DNA of 64,000 bases from Geothrix fuzhouensis (GTDB lineage: Bacteria > Acidobacteriota > Holophagae > Holophagales > Holophagaceae), in NCBI RefSeq assembly GCF_024609325.1, contig NZ_JANHMQ010000001.1, forward strand, positions 1,426,001-1,490,000, given 5' to 3'. The first letter of the stretch is position 1. Each line of letters begins with the position of its first letter. Below, piece after piece: positions 1-7,204 of the stretch. The notes beneath the pieces were generated by a model that was not told the origin of the DNA, searched no databases, and saw only the letters and a list, made by a program, of their open reading frames with translations. Made by a program: the position numbers and the translations under genes.

Positions 1-1971
1 AGCGTGGCCGCGCGCATCATCGTGGACCGCGAACGCGAGATCCAGGCCTTCAACCCGGTCGAGTACTGGGTGCTGAAGGCCAAGTTCGCCGCCAAGCTGC
101 CGCCCAGCTTCTGGATGAAGCTGGTCAAGGTGGGCGGCGAGGCCCTGCAGCTGGGCAACAAGGAAACCAAGCGCCGGGTGGCCGATGCCGCCCAGGCCAA
201 AGACCTCAAGACGAAGCTGGAGAAGGCCGCCTACAAGGTCACCAGCCTGGAAACCAAGGAGAAGAAGCGCAACCCCGCCGCCCCCTTCACCACCGCCAAG
301 CTGCAGCAGGAATCGGCCCAGAAGCTGAAGATGAGCGTCAGCCGCACCATGCAGAACGCCCAGCGGCTGTATGAAGGCGCGGACTTCGGCGAAGGCCCCG
401 TGGGCCTCATCACCTACATGCGCACGGATTCGCCCCGCCTGGCCCCTGAGGCCGTGGAGGCCACCCGCGAGTTCATCGCCAAGCGGTACGGCAAGGAGTA
501 CCTGCCCCCCAAGGCCCGCATCTACCTGGGCAAGGCCGGGGCGCAGGACGCCCACGAAGCCATCCGCCCCACGGACATCACCCGCACCCCCGAGAGCCTG
601 CGCGGGCACCTGGAGCCGGACCAGTTCCGCCTCTACGCCCTGATCTGGCGGCGGACCATGGCCTGCCAGATGGAGGCCGCCCGCTTCGACGAGACGGTGG
701 TGCAGACGGAAGCCGAGCTGGGCAAGGACACGGCCCTGTTCGAGGCCAAGGGCGAGATCGAGCGCTTCCCCGGCTGGCTGGCGGTCTACCGCGCCGAGAA
801 GGCCGAGACCGACGCCGAGTCCATCGCCGACGCCACCAAGGGCGACGAGGAGGACGAGGACGAGGCCCTGCTGCCGGCCCTCAAGCTGGGCGAGGCCCTG
901 AAGCTGGAGCAGCTCGACGCGGACCAGCAGTTCACCAAGCCCCCCGCCCGCTTCAACGAAGCCACCCTGGTGAAGGAGCTGGAGGAGGACGGCATCGGCC
1001 GCCCCTCCACCTACGCCAGCATCATCAGCACCATCCAGGACCGCGACTACGTGAAGAAGCACGAGGGCCGCTTCCGGCCCACGGAGCTGGGCATGGTGGT
1101 CACGGACCTGCTCATCCAGGGCTTCCCCCGCCTGCTGGACAGCAAGTACACCTCGGGCATGGAGGGCAACCTCGATCTCATCGAGGACGGCAAGCTCACC
1201 TTCAAGAAGGCCATGACGGACTTCTACGGCCCCTTCGAGCAGGCCCTGGCCGCCGCCGGCACCGACATGCAGAACCTGAAGGCCGGCGTGCCCACGGGCG
1301 AGAAGTGCCCCAAGTGCGGTGACCGGAAGAAGCACCCGGGCGTGCTGCTCAAGCGCATCGGCCGCAACGGATTGTTCGTGGGCTGCACCAACTACAGCGC
1401 CGAGGCCGAGAAGGACAAGTGCGACTACACGGCGGACCTCGAGAAGATGGAGGAGCCCGAGGACGCGCCGGAGTGCCCGCTCTGCGGCACCACGCCCATG
1501 AACCTCCGCAAGGGCCAGTGGGGCCCCTTCTGGGCCTGCCCCAACTACCCCAAGTGCAAGGGCATCGTGAAGGCCGATCCCAAGGGCATCCCCGTGCCGC
1601 CGGACGAGCCCATCGGAGAGAAGTGCCCCAACTGCGGCAAGGACTTCGTGAAGCGTCACGGCCGCTACGGCGAGTTCATCTGCTGCATCGACTACCCGAC
1701 CTGCAAGACGGTGAAGAAGGAGATCCTGGCCGTGCCCTGCCCCAAGTGCGGCGGCGGCCTCAGCCCCCGCAAGACGCGCTTCGGCAAGATCTTCTACGGC
1801 TGCGTGAACTACCCCAAGTGCGACTACACCGCCTGGGACAAGCCCGTCCCCGTCACCTGCCCCGCCTGCAAGAACCCCAGCATGGGCGAGAAGACCCGGA
1901 AGCCCAGGGGCAAGGACCCCATCCAGGTCCTCATCTGCCCCAAGTGCGGGCATGAAGAGCCGATGGGATGA
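1..1971 (+). CDS. topA: DNA topoisomerase I (type IA), 5'-truncated by window edge
   Basis: Relaxes negatively supercoiled DNA by cutting and rejoining one strand through a tyrosyl-DNA intermediate. The reading frame is open at base 1, so the TOPRIM domain and N-terminus lie outside the window. The catalytic tyrosine is in LITYMRTDS near visible residue 137, followed by the usual HEAIRPT and GIGRPSTYASI motifs. The C-terminal third carries five cysteine clusters of the TopA C4 zinc-finger type (CPKCG, CPLCG, CPNCG, CPKCG and CPAC, each with a later paired cysteine pair). This is long but normal for topA outside Enterobacteria. The stop codon is immediately followed by the remains of a tRNA gene. 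Confidence 0.97.
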   Translation, partial: SVAARIIVDREREIQAFNPVEYWVLKAKFAAKLPPSFWMKLVKVGGEALQLGNKETKRRVADAAQAKDLKTKLEKAAYKVTSLETKEKKRNPAAPFTTAKLQQESAQKLKMSVSRTMQNAQRLYEGADFGEGPVGLITYMRTDSPRLAPEAVEATREFIAKRYGKEYLPPKARIYLGKAGAQDAHEAIRPTDITRTPESLRGHLEPDQFRLYALIWRRTMACQMEAARFDETVVQTEAELGKDTALFEAKGEIERFPGWLAVYRAEKAETDAESIADATKGDEEDEDEALLPALKLGEALKLEQLDADQQFTKPPARFNEATLVKELEEDGIGRPSTYASIISTIQDRDYVKKHEGRFRPTELGMVVTDLLIQGFPRLLDSKYTSGMEGNLDLIEDGKLTFKKAMTDFYGPFEQALAAAGTDMQNLKAGVPTGEKCPKCGDRKKHPGVLLKRIGRNGLFVGCTNYSAEAEKDKCDYTADLEKMEEPEDAPECPLCGTTPMNLRKGQWGPFWACPNYPKCKGIVKADPKGIPVPPDEPIGEKCPNCGKDFVKRHGRYGEFICCIDYPTCKTVKKEILAVPCPKCGGGLSPRKTRFGKIFYGCVNYPKCDYTAWDKPVPVTCPACKNPSMGEKTRKPRGKDPIQVLICPKCGHEEPMG

Positions 1972-1974
1972 CCT

Positions 1975-2024
1975 GCTGATTCGTAATCAGCAGATCGCAG
2001 GTTCGAATCCTGTAGATGGCTCCA
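1975..2024 (+). pseudogene. 3' fragment of a tRNA-Thr(CGT) gene
   Basis: The anticodon arm (stem GCTGA/TCAGC, loop TTCGTAA, anticodon CGT), a T arm (GCAGG-TTCGAAT-CCTGT), an acceptor 3' strand AGATGGC, discriminator T and an encoded CCA can all be read in order. The matching 5' acceptor strand (expected GCCATCT) and a D arm are absent. The upstream bases are the last codons of topA. It is therefore a tRNA remnant rather than a working tRNA. Such 3' halves are typical footprints of integration at tRNA genes, but simple decay of a duplicated tRNA is also possible. Confidence 0.65.
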
Positions 2025-2031
2025 TCAATAC

Positions 2032-2068
2032 AACCATTAGGCCACCCTCACCCGGTGGCCTAATGGTT
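2032..2068. terminator. 15-bp perfect stem-loop after topA and the tRNA fragment
   Basis: Bases 2032-2046 and 2054-2068 are perfect inverted copies with a 7-base loop. The stem is strong but has no T-run behind it, so it could be a terminator for topA, an RNA-stabilising hairpin, or the end of a mobile element. The stretch 2069-2460 that follows holds no gene I can support. Confidence 0.5.
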
Positions 2069-2508
2069 GATACCGCACCTTTAGCACATTCCAGGAAAAT
2101 CGTCCCCGTTCGGGCAGAGCTTGGGCGGGCGTACCATCATCCAGGCGGATCCTGCAATTCATCTCAATCGACCAAACATGGTCCAAGGTTCCAGCCCAGG
2201 CTGAGGCACAGCACCTCCCAGCACGAGTCGATCCCTGCGCCTCCCGGGTGGGTGGTCTTTGATGGTGTGTGGGACGCGGGGCCGGTGGAAAGACTTCGGA
2301 AGGCGGCTGGGTCATTGGCGCCTGGTTTGGAGCGATAACGGCTGCCTCCCGCCGCAGCGCCTTCTAGAAGTCCTTCACGGCGGGGATGGCGCATGTGGAG
2401 GGCACTCTTGGCCACCACAAGTGGGGCGTCCTGCCTCACCGTTCTACACATGAAGGATTTTGGAGCTTGTAGTCTATTAAAAAATAGGCATCATTTTATA
2501 AACAAATC

Positions 2509-2536
2509 TTGATTAACCAATTGTCGACCGTACATT
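2509..2536 (+). promoter_or_regulatory. candidate sigma-70 promoter for the SMP-30-like gene
   Basis: TTGATT (2509-2514) and TACATT (2531-2536) are separated by 16 bases inside an AT-rich island (about 2460-2530) that contrasts with the GC-rich surroundings. This would give a leader of roughly 100 bases before the start at 2650. It rests on pattern match only. Confidence 0.3.
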
Positions 2537-2649
2537 ACTGCCTGGTCCTGAAAAATGGGGTTTCGCTCTGCATCAGCCGCAGGGGGAAATCATCCCGGTT
2601 TTTCGATGGAACAGAGGCACGCGCCTCACAACCCACCAGGGAGGATCCA

Positions 2650-3723
2650 ATGAACAAATTCATGACAACGCTCATCCTGGGCCTCGCCACCCCGTGCATT
2701 ATCTTTGGGCAAACGAGTGCCCTTCGGCCCAGCCCAGCGACCATTGGTCGAGCCACACATCACTTGAATACCCTTCGCAAAGCGTACCTGGATCTCAGGG
2801 TCAAACCCACGCCGCCCCTATGGACCCCCAGGGATTGTGAACCGGGCCCGGTCCAAACGGCCTTGGATGTCCCGGGCGGCTGGTGTGAAGGGGTCACCGT
2901 GGACCGCAACGGCAACGTCTACACCTCCGATCAGGTCACCTTCGACGTCTATCGCATCACACCGAGGGGTGAAACCAGCGTTTTCGCGCACCTGTACGAT
3001 ATGTACAATCCCGATGCGGCCTATGCGGGCGCCTTGGGCATGGAATTCGCCCAGACCGGTGACCTTTGGATCGCGATGTTGAACTTCATGGAACCCGCGA
3101 GGCATGGGCTCTACACGGTGAGACCCGATGGAAGTTCTGAACTGACCGTCCCGATGAACCCTGATGAAATCTACTGTCCTAATGGCCTTGCCTTCGATAA
3201 CCGTGGTGATCTGTTCATCACAGAATCCATCAATGGAGGCATCTGGAAGGTCGCCAAAGGCCAACGCGAGGCCACCCTTTGGTTGGCTCACGATCAGTTA
3301 GTCCCGCCTCCGAATGGGGTATTCGGGGCGAATGGAATCGCATTCAAGAACGGCACGTTCTTTGTGGCCAATACCGATAAGGGAACCATCCTCAAGGTAT
3401 CCATTAATCCAGATGGGACGCCGGGAGAACCCTCAGTGTTCGCTTCGGGTCTGAATGGTCCTGACGGCGTCGCCCTTGGTCCCGCTGGTGATATTTATGT
3501 GGCCTGCGCTTATGGAGGCCAGTTGATCCGGTTGGCAGAGGACGGAGCCATAGAGGTACTCATCGACAAGGACCTGGGATACCCGACCACACCGGCCATC
3601 GTGATGGGTCGAGGTGAGAGGCTCACTGCGTATCTCGCCAATTTCTTTTCATCGATGAATGGGGTGCCGAGCTTGGTCAAAATAGAACTATGCAACCCCC
3701 CACGCCAAGACCCAAATCACTAG
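2650..3723 (+). CDS. secreted SMP-30/gluconolactonase-like beta-propeller protein
   Basis: Predicted exported protein of 357 residues. The ATG at 2650 follows GGGAGGATCC and begins a signal peptide (MNKFMTTLILGLATP, cleavage probably after IIFGQTSA). The mature part has repeated blades of the SMP-30/NHL kind: PGGWCEGVTVDRNGNVY, PNGLAFDNRGDLFI, ANGIAFKNGTFFVANT and LNGPDGVALGPAGDIYV, each with the G-[LVI]-[AT]-x-[DG] pattern. The family includes lactonases and phosphotriesterases that bind a metal in the centre of the propeller. The substrate here cannot be told. The gene is richer in A/T than its neighbours, has no operon partner, and lies beside the tRNA fragment, so acquisition by transfer is plausible. 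Confidence 0.75.
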   Translation: MNKFMTTLILGLATPCIIFGQTSALRPSPATIGRATHHLNTLRKAYLDLRVKPTPPLWTPRDCEPGPVQTALDVPGGWCEGVTVDRNGNVYTSDQVTFDVYRITPRGETSVFAHLYDMYNPDAAYAGALGMEFAQTGDLWIAMLNFMEPARHGLYTVRPDGSSELTVPMNPDEIYCPNGLAFDNRGDLFITESINGGIWKVAKGQREATLWLAHDQLVPPPNGVFGANGIAFKNGTFFVANTDKGTILKVSINPDGTPGEPSVFASGLNGPDGVALGPAGDIYVACAYGGQLIRLAEDGAIEVLIDKDLGYPTTPAIVMGRGERLTAYLANFFSSMNGVPSLVKIELCNPPRQDPNH

Positions 3724-3862
3724 GCACCTAGGTTGGGAATGGAAAAGATCCACCACGCCATTCTGGTTAGCCGAATATCGTTAGGTAGCTTTTCCATCCG
3801 TGTTCATCCGAGGCTGATTCAGACATTCGGATGGCTGCCCCCGTTCCTGGAATACTCCACCC

Positions 3863-4427
3863 ATGCTCCAGGACACCTCATCCTTCCTCGCCTACTGGCG
3901 CAACGCCCGGTCCCGCACGGTGCGGGTGCTGGAAGCGCTGGGGCCCGAGGACCTGGAGTGGGCGCCGGTGCCCGGGGCCTTCACCTTCGGCGACCTGTTC
4001 CGCCACCTGGCGGGGCTGGAGCGCTTCATGTACGCGGAGAACGTGCAGGGCCGCCCAAGCGCGTACCCGGGCCACGGGGCTGACCTGGCCTCGGGCCTGG
4101 ACGGCGTGCGCGCCTACGTGGACGCCTGTCACGCCGAAGCCATGGCCATCTTCGGCGCCCTCACCGACGCCGACCTGTTGGCCCCCTGCGTGAACCCGGC
4201 CGGGGCCCAGATGGCCTCCGCCTGACGTGCCCTCCCCCGGAGGGCACTCCCGCTCCTTCGTCGCGGAGTCGGAGCCTCCCTGGAAGTGGCTGCGGGCCAT
4301 GGCCGAGCACGAGGCCCACCACCGCGGCCAGCTCTACCTCATGGCCAGCCTCCGCGGCCGCCCCGTCGCCCCCCTCTTCGGCCTCACCGAAGAGCAGCTC
4401 GCCACCGCATCCAAGACAAAAAGCTGA
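3863..4427 (+). pseudogene. DinB-family protein gene broken by a short hairpin insertion
   Basis: Bases 3863-4225 encode the N-terminal part of a DinB/DUF664-like four-helix protein (FTFGDLFRHLAGLERFMY, with the first metal-ligand histidine). Bases 4227-4427, in another frame, encode the C-terminal part (WKWLRAMAEHEAHHRGQLYLM, with the usual HxxxHRGQ ligands). Joining them restores a normal DinB of about 165 residues. The junction is a segment of about 61 bases containing an in-frame TGA and a perfect 9-bp hairpin. DinB proteins are metal-binding helical bundles of varied function, some being thiol-dependent transferases. This copy is probably inactive unless frameshifting occurs. Confidence 0.75.
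4220..4280. repeat. about 61-bp hairpin insertion inside the DinB pseudogene
   Basis: The first GCCTCC (4214-4219) and a second GCCTCC (4274-4279) bracket the segment. Inside, GTGCCCTCC (4227-4235) pairs perfectly with GGAGGGCAC (4239-4247) across a CCC loop, and further downstream GCTCC/GGAGC can pair. Removing 61 bases makes the DinB frame continuous (atg gcc tcc / tgg aag tgg). The direct repeat suggests a target duplication by a very small palindromic element. I saw no second copy of this sequence in the window. Confidence 0.5.
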
Positions 4428-4433
4428 ATCAGC

Positions 4434-4463
4434 CACCGATGAACACCGATGGACACCGATAAA
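4434..4463 (+). repeat. 10-bp-period repeat (CACCGATGAA type), three units
   Basis: Three consecutive 10-base units, CACCGATGAA, CACCGATGGA and CACCGATAAA, start just after the DinB pseudogene stop. They form the left arm of the compound repeat whose core is at 4469-4676. The same unit recurs near 4894, 5134, 6005, 6247, 12101 and 12491. Confidence 0.85.
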
Positions 4464-4468
4464 AGACA

Positions 4469-4676
4469 TTTCAGCCACTGATCCCGGTGATGACGGTGAT
4501 TGCGCGCCGCGAGCCTCCCGCATGGGCCCGCCGAAGGCGGCTTCCGGCCTAGCCGGAAGGGAGCCGGGGGCGCCGTGGCCGCGCTCCCAGAAGGCACGGC
4601 GGTGGCGCCCCCGGCTCCGCCCAGGCTGCCTCGTCGCAGCAAATCACTGGAATCACTGAAATCGGTGGCGAAAAGC
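4469..4676 (+). repeat. 208-bp palindromic repeat, copy A
   Basis: The ends are imperfect inverted repeats of about 33 bases. The left end reads TTTCAGCCACTGAT with GTGAT repeated at 9-base intervals, and the right end is its rough complement finishing in AAATCGGTGGCGAAAA. The core contains GGGCCCGCCGAAGGCGGCTTCC, two long GC-rich self-complementary segments and a CTGCCTCGTCGCA tail. It is nearly identical to copies B (4919), C (6030) and D (6902). It holds no open frame that looks coding. Confidence 0.9.
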
Positions 4677-4793
4677 AGTTGGCAGGAGACGCCGCCCAGT
4701 CCTGTCAGCTGAAGGCTGGTGGCTCACCAAGCGATCGGCGGCCCCGCCCTGTTCCCCGGTCGACGACGAGCCCCAGGGATGAAGGATCAGATG

Positions 4794-4844
4794 AAGCGGA
4801 GGCCAACGGATTCGTTCCATGCTTTTCTCCGCTTCCCTCCGCTT
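4794..4844. repeat. short AAGCGGAGG...CCTCCGCTT palindrome, internally deleted copy
   Basis: Begins AAGCGGAGG and ends CCCTCCGCTT, flanked on both sides by ATG. It is the deleted form of the 97-bp palindrome at 5858-5954, with the same outer ends and the same inner segment ATTCGTTCCATGC. The ends match the inverted repeats around the GxxExxY gene at 43599-44054. Confidence 0.8.
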
Positions 4845-4893
4845 ATGGATGCTTTTCAGCCCCGGACGACACCGGAGAAAAAGAGTGCGGAGC

Positions 4894-4917
4894 CACCGAT
4901 GCACACCGATAAAAGAA
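4894..4917 (+). repeat. 10-bp-period repeat, left arm of copy B
   Basis: CACCGATGCA followed by CACCGATAAA. It mirrors the inverted units at 5134-5185 on the other side of copy B, so the whole block 4894-5185 is a nested palindrome. Confidence 0.8.
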
Positions 4918-4918
4918 T

Positions 4919-5126
4919 ATTCAGCCGCTGATTCCAGTGATGACGGTGATTGCACGCCGCGGGTTTCCCGCCTGGGCCCGCCGAAGGCGGCTTCCGGCCG
5001 GGCCGGAAGGGAGCCGGGGGCGCCGTGGCCGCGCTCCCAGAAGGCACGGCGGTGGCGCCCCCGGCTCCGCCCAGGCTGCCTCGTCGCAGAGCATCACTGG
5101 ACTCACTGAAATCGGTGGCTAAAAGC
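4919..5126 (+). repeat. 208-bp palindromic repeat, copy B
   Basis: Same ends and core as copy A, with only scattered changes. It is flanked by inverted 10-bp-period repeats on both sides. The gene-free stretch 4428-5218 consists almost entirely of these repeat families; apart from them I see nothing in it. Confidence 0.9.
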
Positions 5127-5133
5127 AGTTCTG

Positions 5134-5185
5134 CTTTATCGGTGTTCATCATGCCTTTTCGGTGTTCATCGGTGTTCCCGCTTTT
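5134..5185 (-). repeat. inverted 10-bp-period repeat, right arm of copy B
   Basis: Contains TTTATCGGTGTTCATC twice with an intervening ATGCCTTTTC. This is the complement of the CACCGATGAA units left of the copy, and ends shortly before the DinB gene's 3' end at 5219. Confidence 0.8.
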
Positions 5186-5218
5186 AGTCTTTTCAGGGTC
5201 GAATGACCAATCCCGCGG

Positions 5219-5746
5219 CTACAGGATGGCCATGAGCAGGCGCTTGAGCTGGTCCAGGTGCAGGAGGTCGTGGCCGGCGAGCATGGGCAGGAGCTGGCCC
5301 AGGGATTCGGGGCCGCGCTCGCTGTGCTGGCCGGCGCGCGCAAGGTCCTGGGGCGTCAGGCTCTGCCAGAGGCGCAGGTTGTGGGGGCGCAGGGCGCGGA
5401 ACTGCTCGACGAGTTCCCGGGGGTCGCGCTCGTTGTAGCGCTGCCCCACCACCCACTGATCCTGGTCCATGACCTGCATGACCGGGTTCTCCTCGCACAG
5501 GATGAGCCGGGTGCGGTAGCCGTAGACCCACTCGCAGTCGCAGAGGTGGCCGATGACTTCGCAGGGCGTCCACTTCCCCGCGATGGGCCGGGTCTGCAGG
5601 CGCTTCCCGGCGTGATCCCAGACGATGCCCGCCAGCATGTCCCCCGTCGTGCCGAGTACCTTGAGCGGATCCTGGTTTCCCAGGAATCCCAGCACCTTCT
5701 TCCGGTAGGCGGCGGTAGCTTCCTGCGGATTCTGGACGGTGGCCAT
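5219..5746 (-). CDS. DinB-family protein
   Basis: A 175-residue protein of the DinB_2 four-helix-bundle family. The start at 5746 is chosen because AAGGAGG lies just upstream and the family begins there. Candidate metal ligands are the histidine in EVIGHLCDCEW and the pair in GHDLLHLDQLKRLL. WTPCEVIGH and RDPRELVEQFRALR are typical of the group. Members act as thiol-dependent transferases or stress-linked proteins, and the substrate here is unknown. The gene is boxed between two near-identical compound repeats (4794-5185 and 5858-6292) in the same orientation, like cargo of a composite element, although no transposase is present. Confidence 0.85.
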   Translation of the reverse strand: MATVQNPQEATAAYRKKVLGFLGNQDPLKVLGTTGDMLAGIVWDHAGKRLQTRPIAGKWTPCEVIGHLCDCEWVYGYRTRLILCEENPVMQVMDQDQWVVGQRYNERDPRELVEQFRALRPHNLRLWQSLTPQDLARAGQHSERGPESLGQLLPMLAGHDLLHLDQLKRLLMAIL

Positions 5747-5857
5747 GGTGTCCTCCTTGCAGGGGGGGACCGAGCCTACCCAGGAACGGCGGCCCACGGA
5801 AGGGGTGCCGCGATTTTCCCGGTCAACGGCGAGGTCCAGGGAGAAAAGGATCAGATG

Positions 5858-5954
5858 AAGCGGAGGACAACGGAGGAGCTGAGGAAAGCGGAGAAAAATG
5901 GATTCGTTCCATGCTTTTCTCCGCTCTCCTCTGCCACTCCGCTTCCCTCCGCTT
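5858..5954. repeat. 97-bp AAGCGGAGG...CCTCCGCTT palindrome
   Basis: The left arm pattern AAGCGGAGG-N3-xCGGAG-N4-xGAGGA-R-AGCGGAG is mirrored by the right arm, and about 15 bases separate them. ATG flanks both outer ends. The same block pattern forms the inverted repeats of the GxxExxY locus at 43599-44054. It has no coding capacity, so it looks like a non-autonomous derivative. Confidence 0.85.
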
Positions 5955-6004
5955 ATGGATGCTTTTCAGCCCCGGGACGACACCGGAGAAAAAGAGTGCG
6001 GAGC

Positions 6005-6027
6005 CACCGATGAACACCGATAAAAGA
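6005..6027 (+). repeat. 10-bp-period repeat, left arm of copy C
   Basis: CACCGATGAA and CACCGATAAA directly left of copy C. It mirrors the inverted units at 6247-6292. Confidence 0.8.
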
Positions 6028-6029
6028 AA

Positions 6030-6236
6030 ATTCAGCCGCTGATTCCAGTGATGACGGTGATTGCGCGCCGCGGGTTTCCCGCCTGGGCCCGCCGGAGGCG
6101 GCTTCCGGCCAGGCCGGAAGGGAGCCGGGGGCGCCGTGGCCCTGCTCCCAAAAGGCACGGCGGCGGCGCCCCCGGCTCCGCCCAGGCTGCCTCGTCGCGG
6201 GGGAATCACTGAAATCACCGAAATCGGTGGCAAAAA
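6030..6236 (+). repeat. 207-bp palindromic repeat, copy C
   Basis: Same architecture as copies A and B. The compound 5858-6292 repeats 4794-5185 as a direct duplication, differing mainly by the deletion inside the short palindrome at 4794. The gene-free region 5747-6375 is otherwise empty apart from the YbaK leader. Confidence 0.9.
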
Positions 6237-6246
6237 GGCAATTCTG

Positions 6247-6292
6247 CTTTATCGGTGTTCATCAACTTTTATCGGTGTTCATCGGTGTTCCA
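6247..6292 (-). repeat. inverted 10-bp-period repeat, right arm of copy C
   Basis: Two blocks of TTTATCGGTGTTCATC in inverted orientation to the units at 6005-6027, ending about 80 bases before the YbaK-like gene. It could fold with the left arm around the entire copy C. Confidence 0.8.
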
Positions 6293-6375
6293 GCTTTGGC
6301 CTTTTGCCTCCCGCTGATGGCACCTCCAGCCTCCCGGACCCATCCTTGGGTCGCTCTCGGTCCGAGGAGGCTGCC

Positions 6376-6831
6376 ATGCCCATGACCAAGCTCAAGGAAT
6401 TCCTCACCAAGAATGGGGTGGTCCACCAGGTCATTCCCCATCCTCTGGCCTTCACAGCCACCTCGGTGGCGGGGGCCGCGCACATCAAAGGCAAGGAGAT
6501 GGCCAAAACGGTGGTGGTGAACCTGGACGGCCAGCTCGCCATGGCCGTGGTGCCTGCCGACCGGAAGGTGGACCTGGAGCGTCTGCGCCAGGCCACCGGG
6601 GCCATGTCCGCGGAGCTGGCCGACGAACGCGAGTTCATCGGCGACTTCCCGGAGTGCGAGCCCGGCGCCATGCCGCCCTTCGGGAACCTGTACGGCATGC
6701 CGGTCTACGTGGAGCCGCACCTGGCGGCCGACCCGGAGATCGCCTTCAACGCCGGCTCCCACACCGAGTTGATCCGCATGTCCTACAAGGACTTCGAGCG
6801 CCTGGCCCACCCCAAGCTCGTGGACATGTAG
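6376..6831 (+). CDS. YbaK/ProX-type aminoacyl-tRNA deacylase
   Basis: A 151-residue YbaK-domain protein. The family hydrolyses mischarged aminoacyl-tRNAs (Ala-, Cys- or Ser-tRNAs depending on subgroup). Family signatures are VVHQVIPHPLAFTA at the N-terminus, the KGKEMAKTVVV segment with the conserved lysine, PFGNLYGMPVYVE near residue 107 and FNAGSHTELIRMSYKDFERL at the C-terminus. The start at 6376 follows GAGGAG at 6364-6369. An in-frame extension upstream runs into the palindromic repeats and is not credible. It stands alone. Confidence 0.85.
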   Translation: MPMTKLKEFLTKNGVVHQVIPHPLAFTATSVAGAAHIKGKEMAKTVVVNLDGQLAMAVVPADRKVDLERLRQATGAMSAELADEREFIGDFPECEPGAMPPFGNLYGMPVYVEPHLAADPEIAFNAGSHTELIRMSYKDFERLAHPKLVDM

Positions 6832-6901
6832 CGCGGCGGCCCATTCCGGTACCAGGCAGGGCGGGGAAGCGTCTCCTGAGACCAATGAACAAGATGAATG
6901 T

Positions 6902-7106
6902 GCCGGTGATAAACAGTGTTGAACGGTGATTGCGCGCCGCGAGTTCCCCGCATGGGCCCGCCAGAGGCGGCTTCCGGCTGGGCCGGAAGGGAACCGGGGG
7001 CGCCGTTGCCGCGCTCCCAAAAGGCACGGCGGCGGCGCCCCCGGCTCCGCCCATGCTGCCTCGTCGCAGCGAATCACTGGAATCACTGAAATCGGTGGCA
7101 AACAGC
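6902..7106 (+). repeat. about 205-bp palindromic repeat, copy D
   Basis: The core is nearly identical to copies A-C, but the left end is degenerate (GTGATAAACAGTGTTGAACGGTGATT), while the right end AATCACTGAAATCGGTGGCAAA is intact. No 10-bp-period arms flank it. Together with a small hairpin (ACCCAGGG/CCCTGGGT, 7156-7176) it fills the gene-free stretch 6832-7204. Confidence 0.88.
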
Positions 7107-7204
7107 AGTTGAGATCGACGAAACCCACGCCACGCCAGTTCAGGAATCCGCATCCACCCAGGGCCATCCCCTGGGTTGCATCGCAGGCGGGTTAACATCC
7201 CTTG

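Noticed and set aside
1949..2024. Complete tRNA-Thr gene overlapping the end of topA
   Set aside because: The 5' acceptor strand and D arm do not pair; only the anticodon and T arms plus acceptor 3' strand are real.
1952..2338. Plus-strand frame of 128 codons running over the tRNA fragment and hairpin
   Set aside because: The sequence is a read-through of the tRNA remnant and hairpin; no RBS and no protein family.
6061..6375. N-terminal extension of the YbaK-like protein into the palindromic repeat
   Set aside because: The extension is repeat-derived and family members begin at the ATG at 6376, which has its own GAGGAG.
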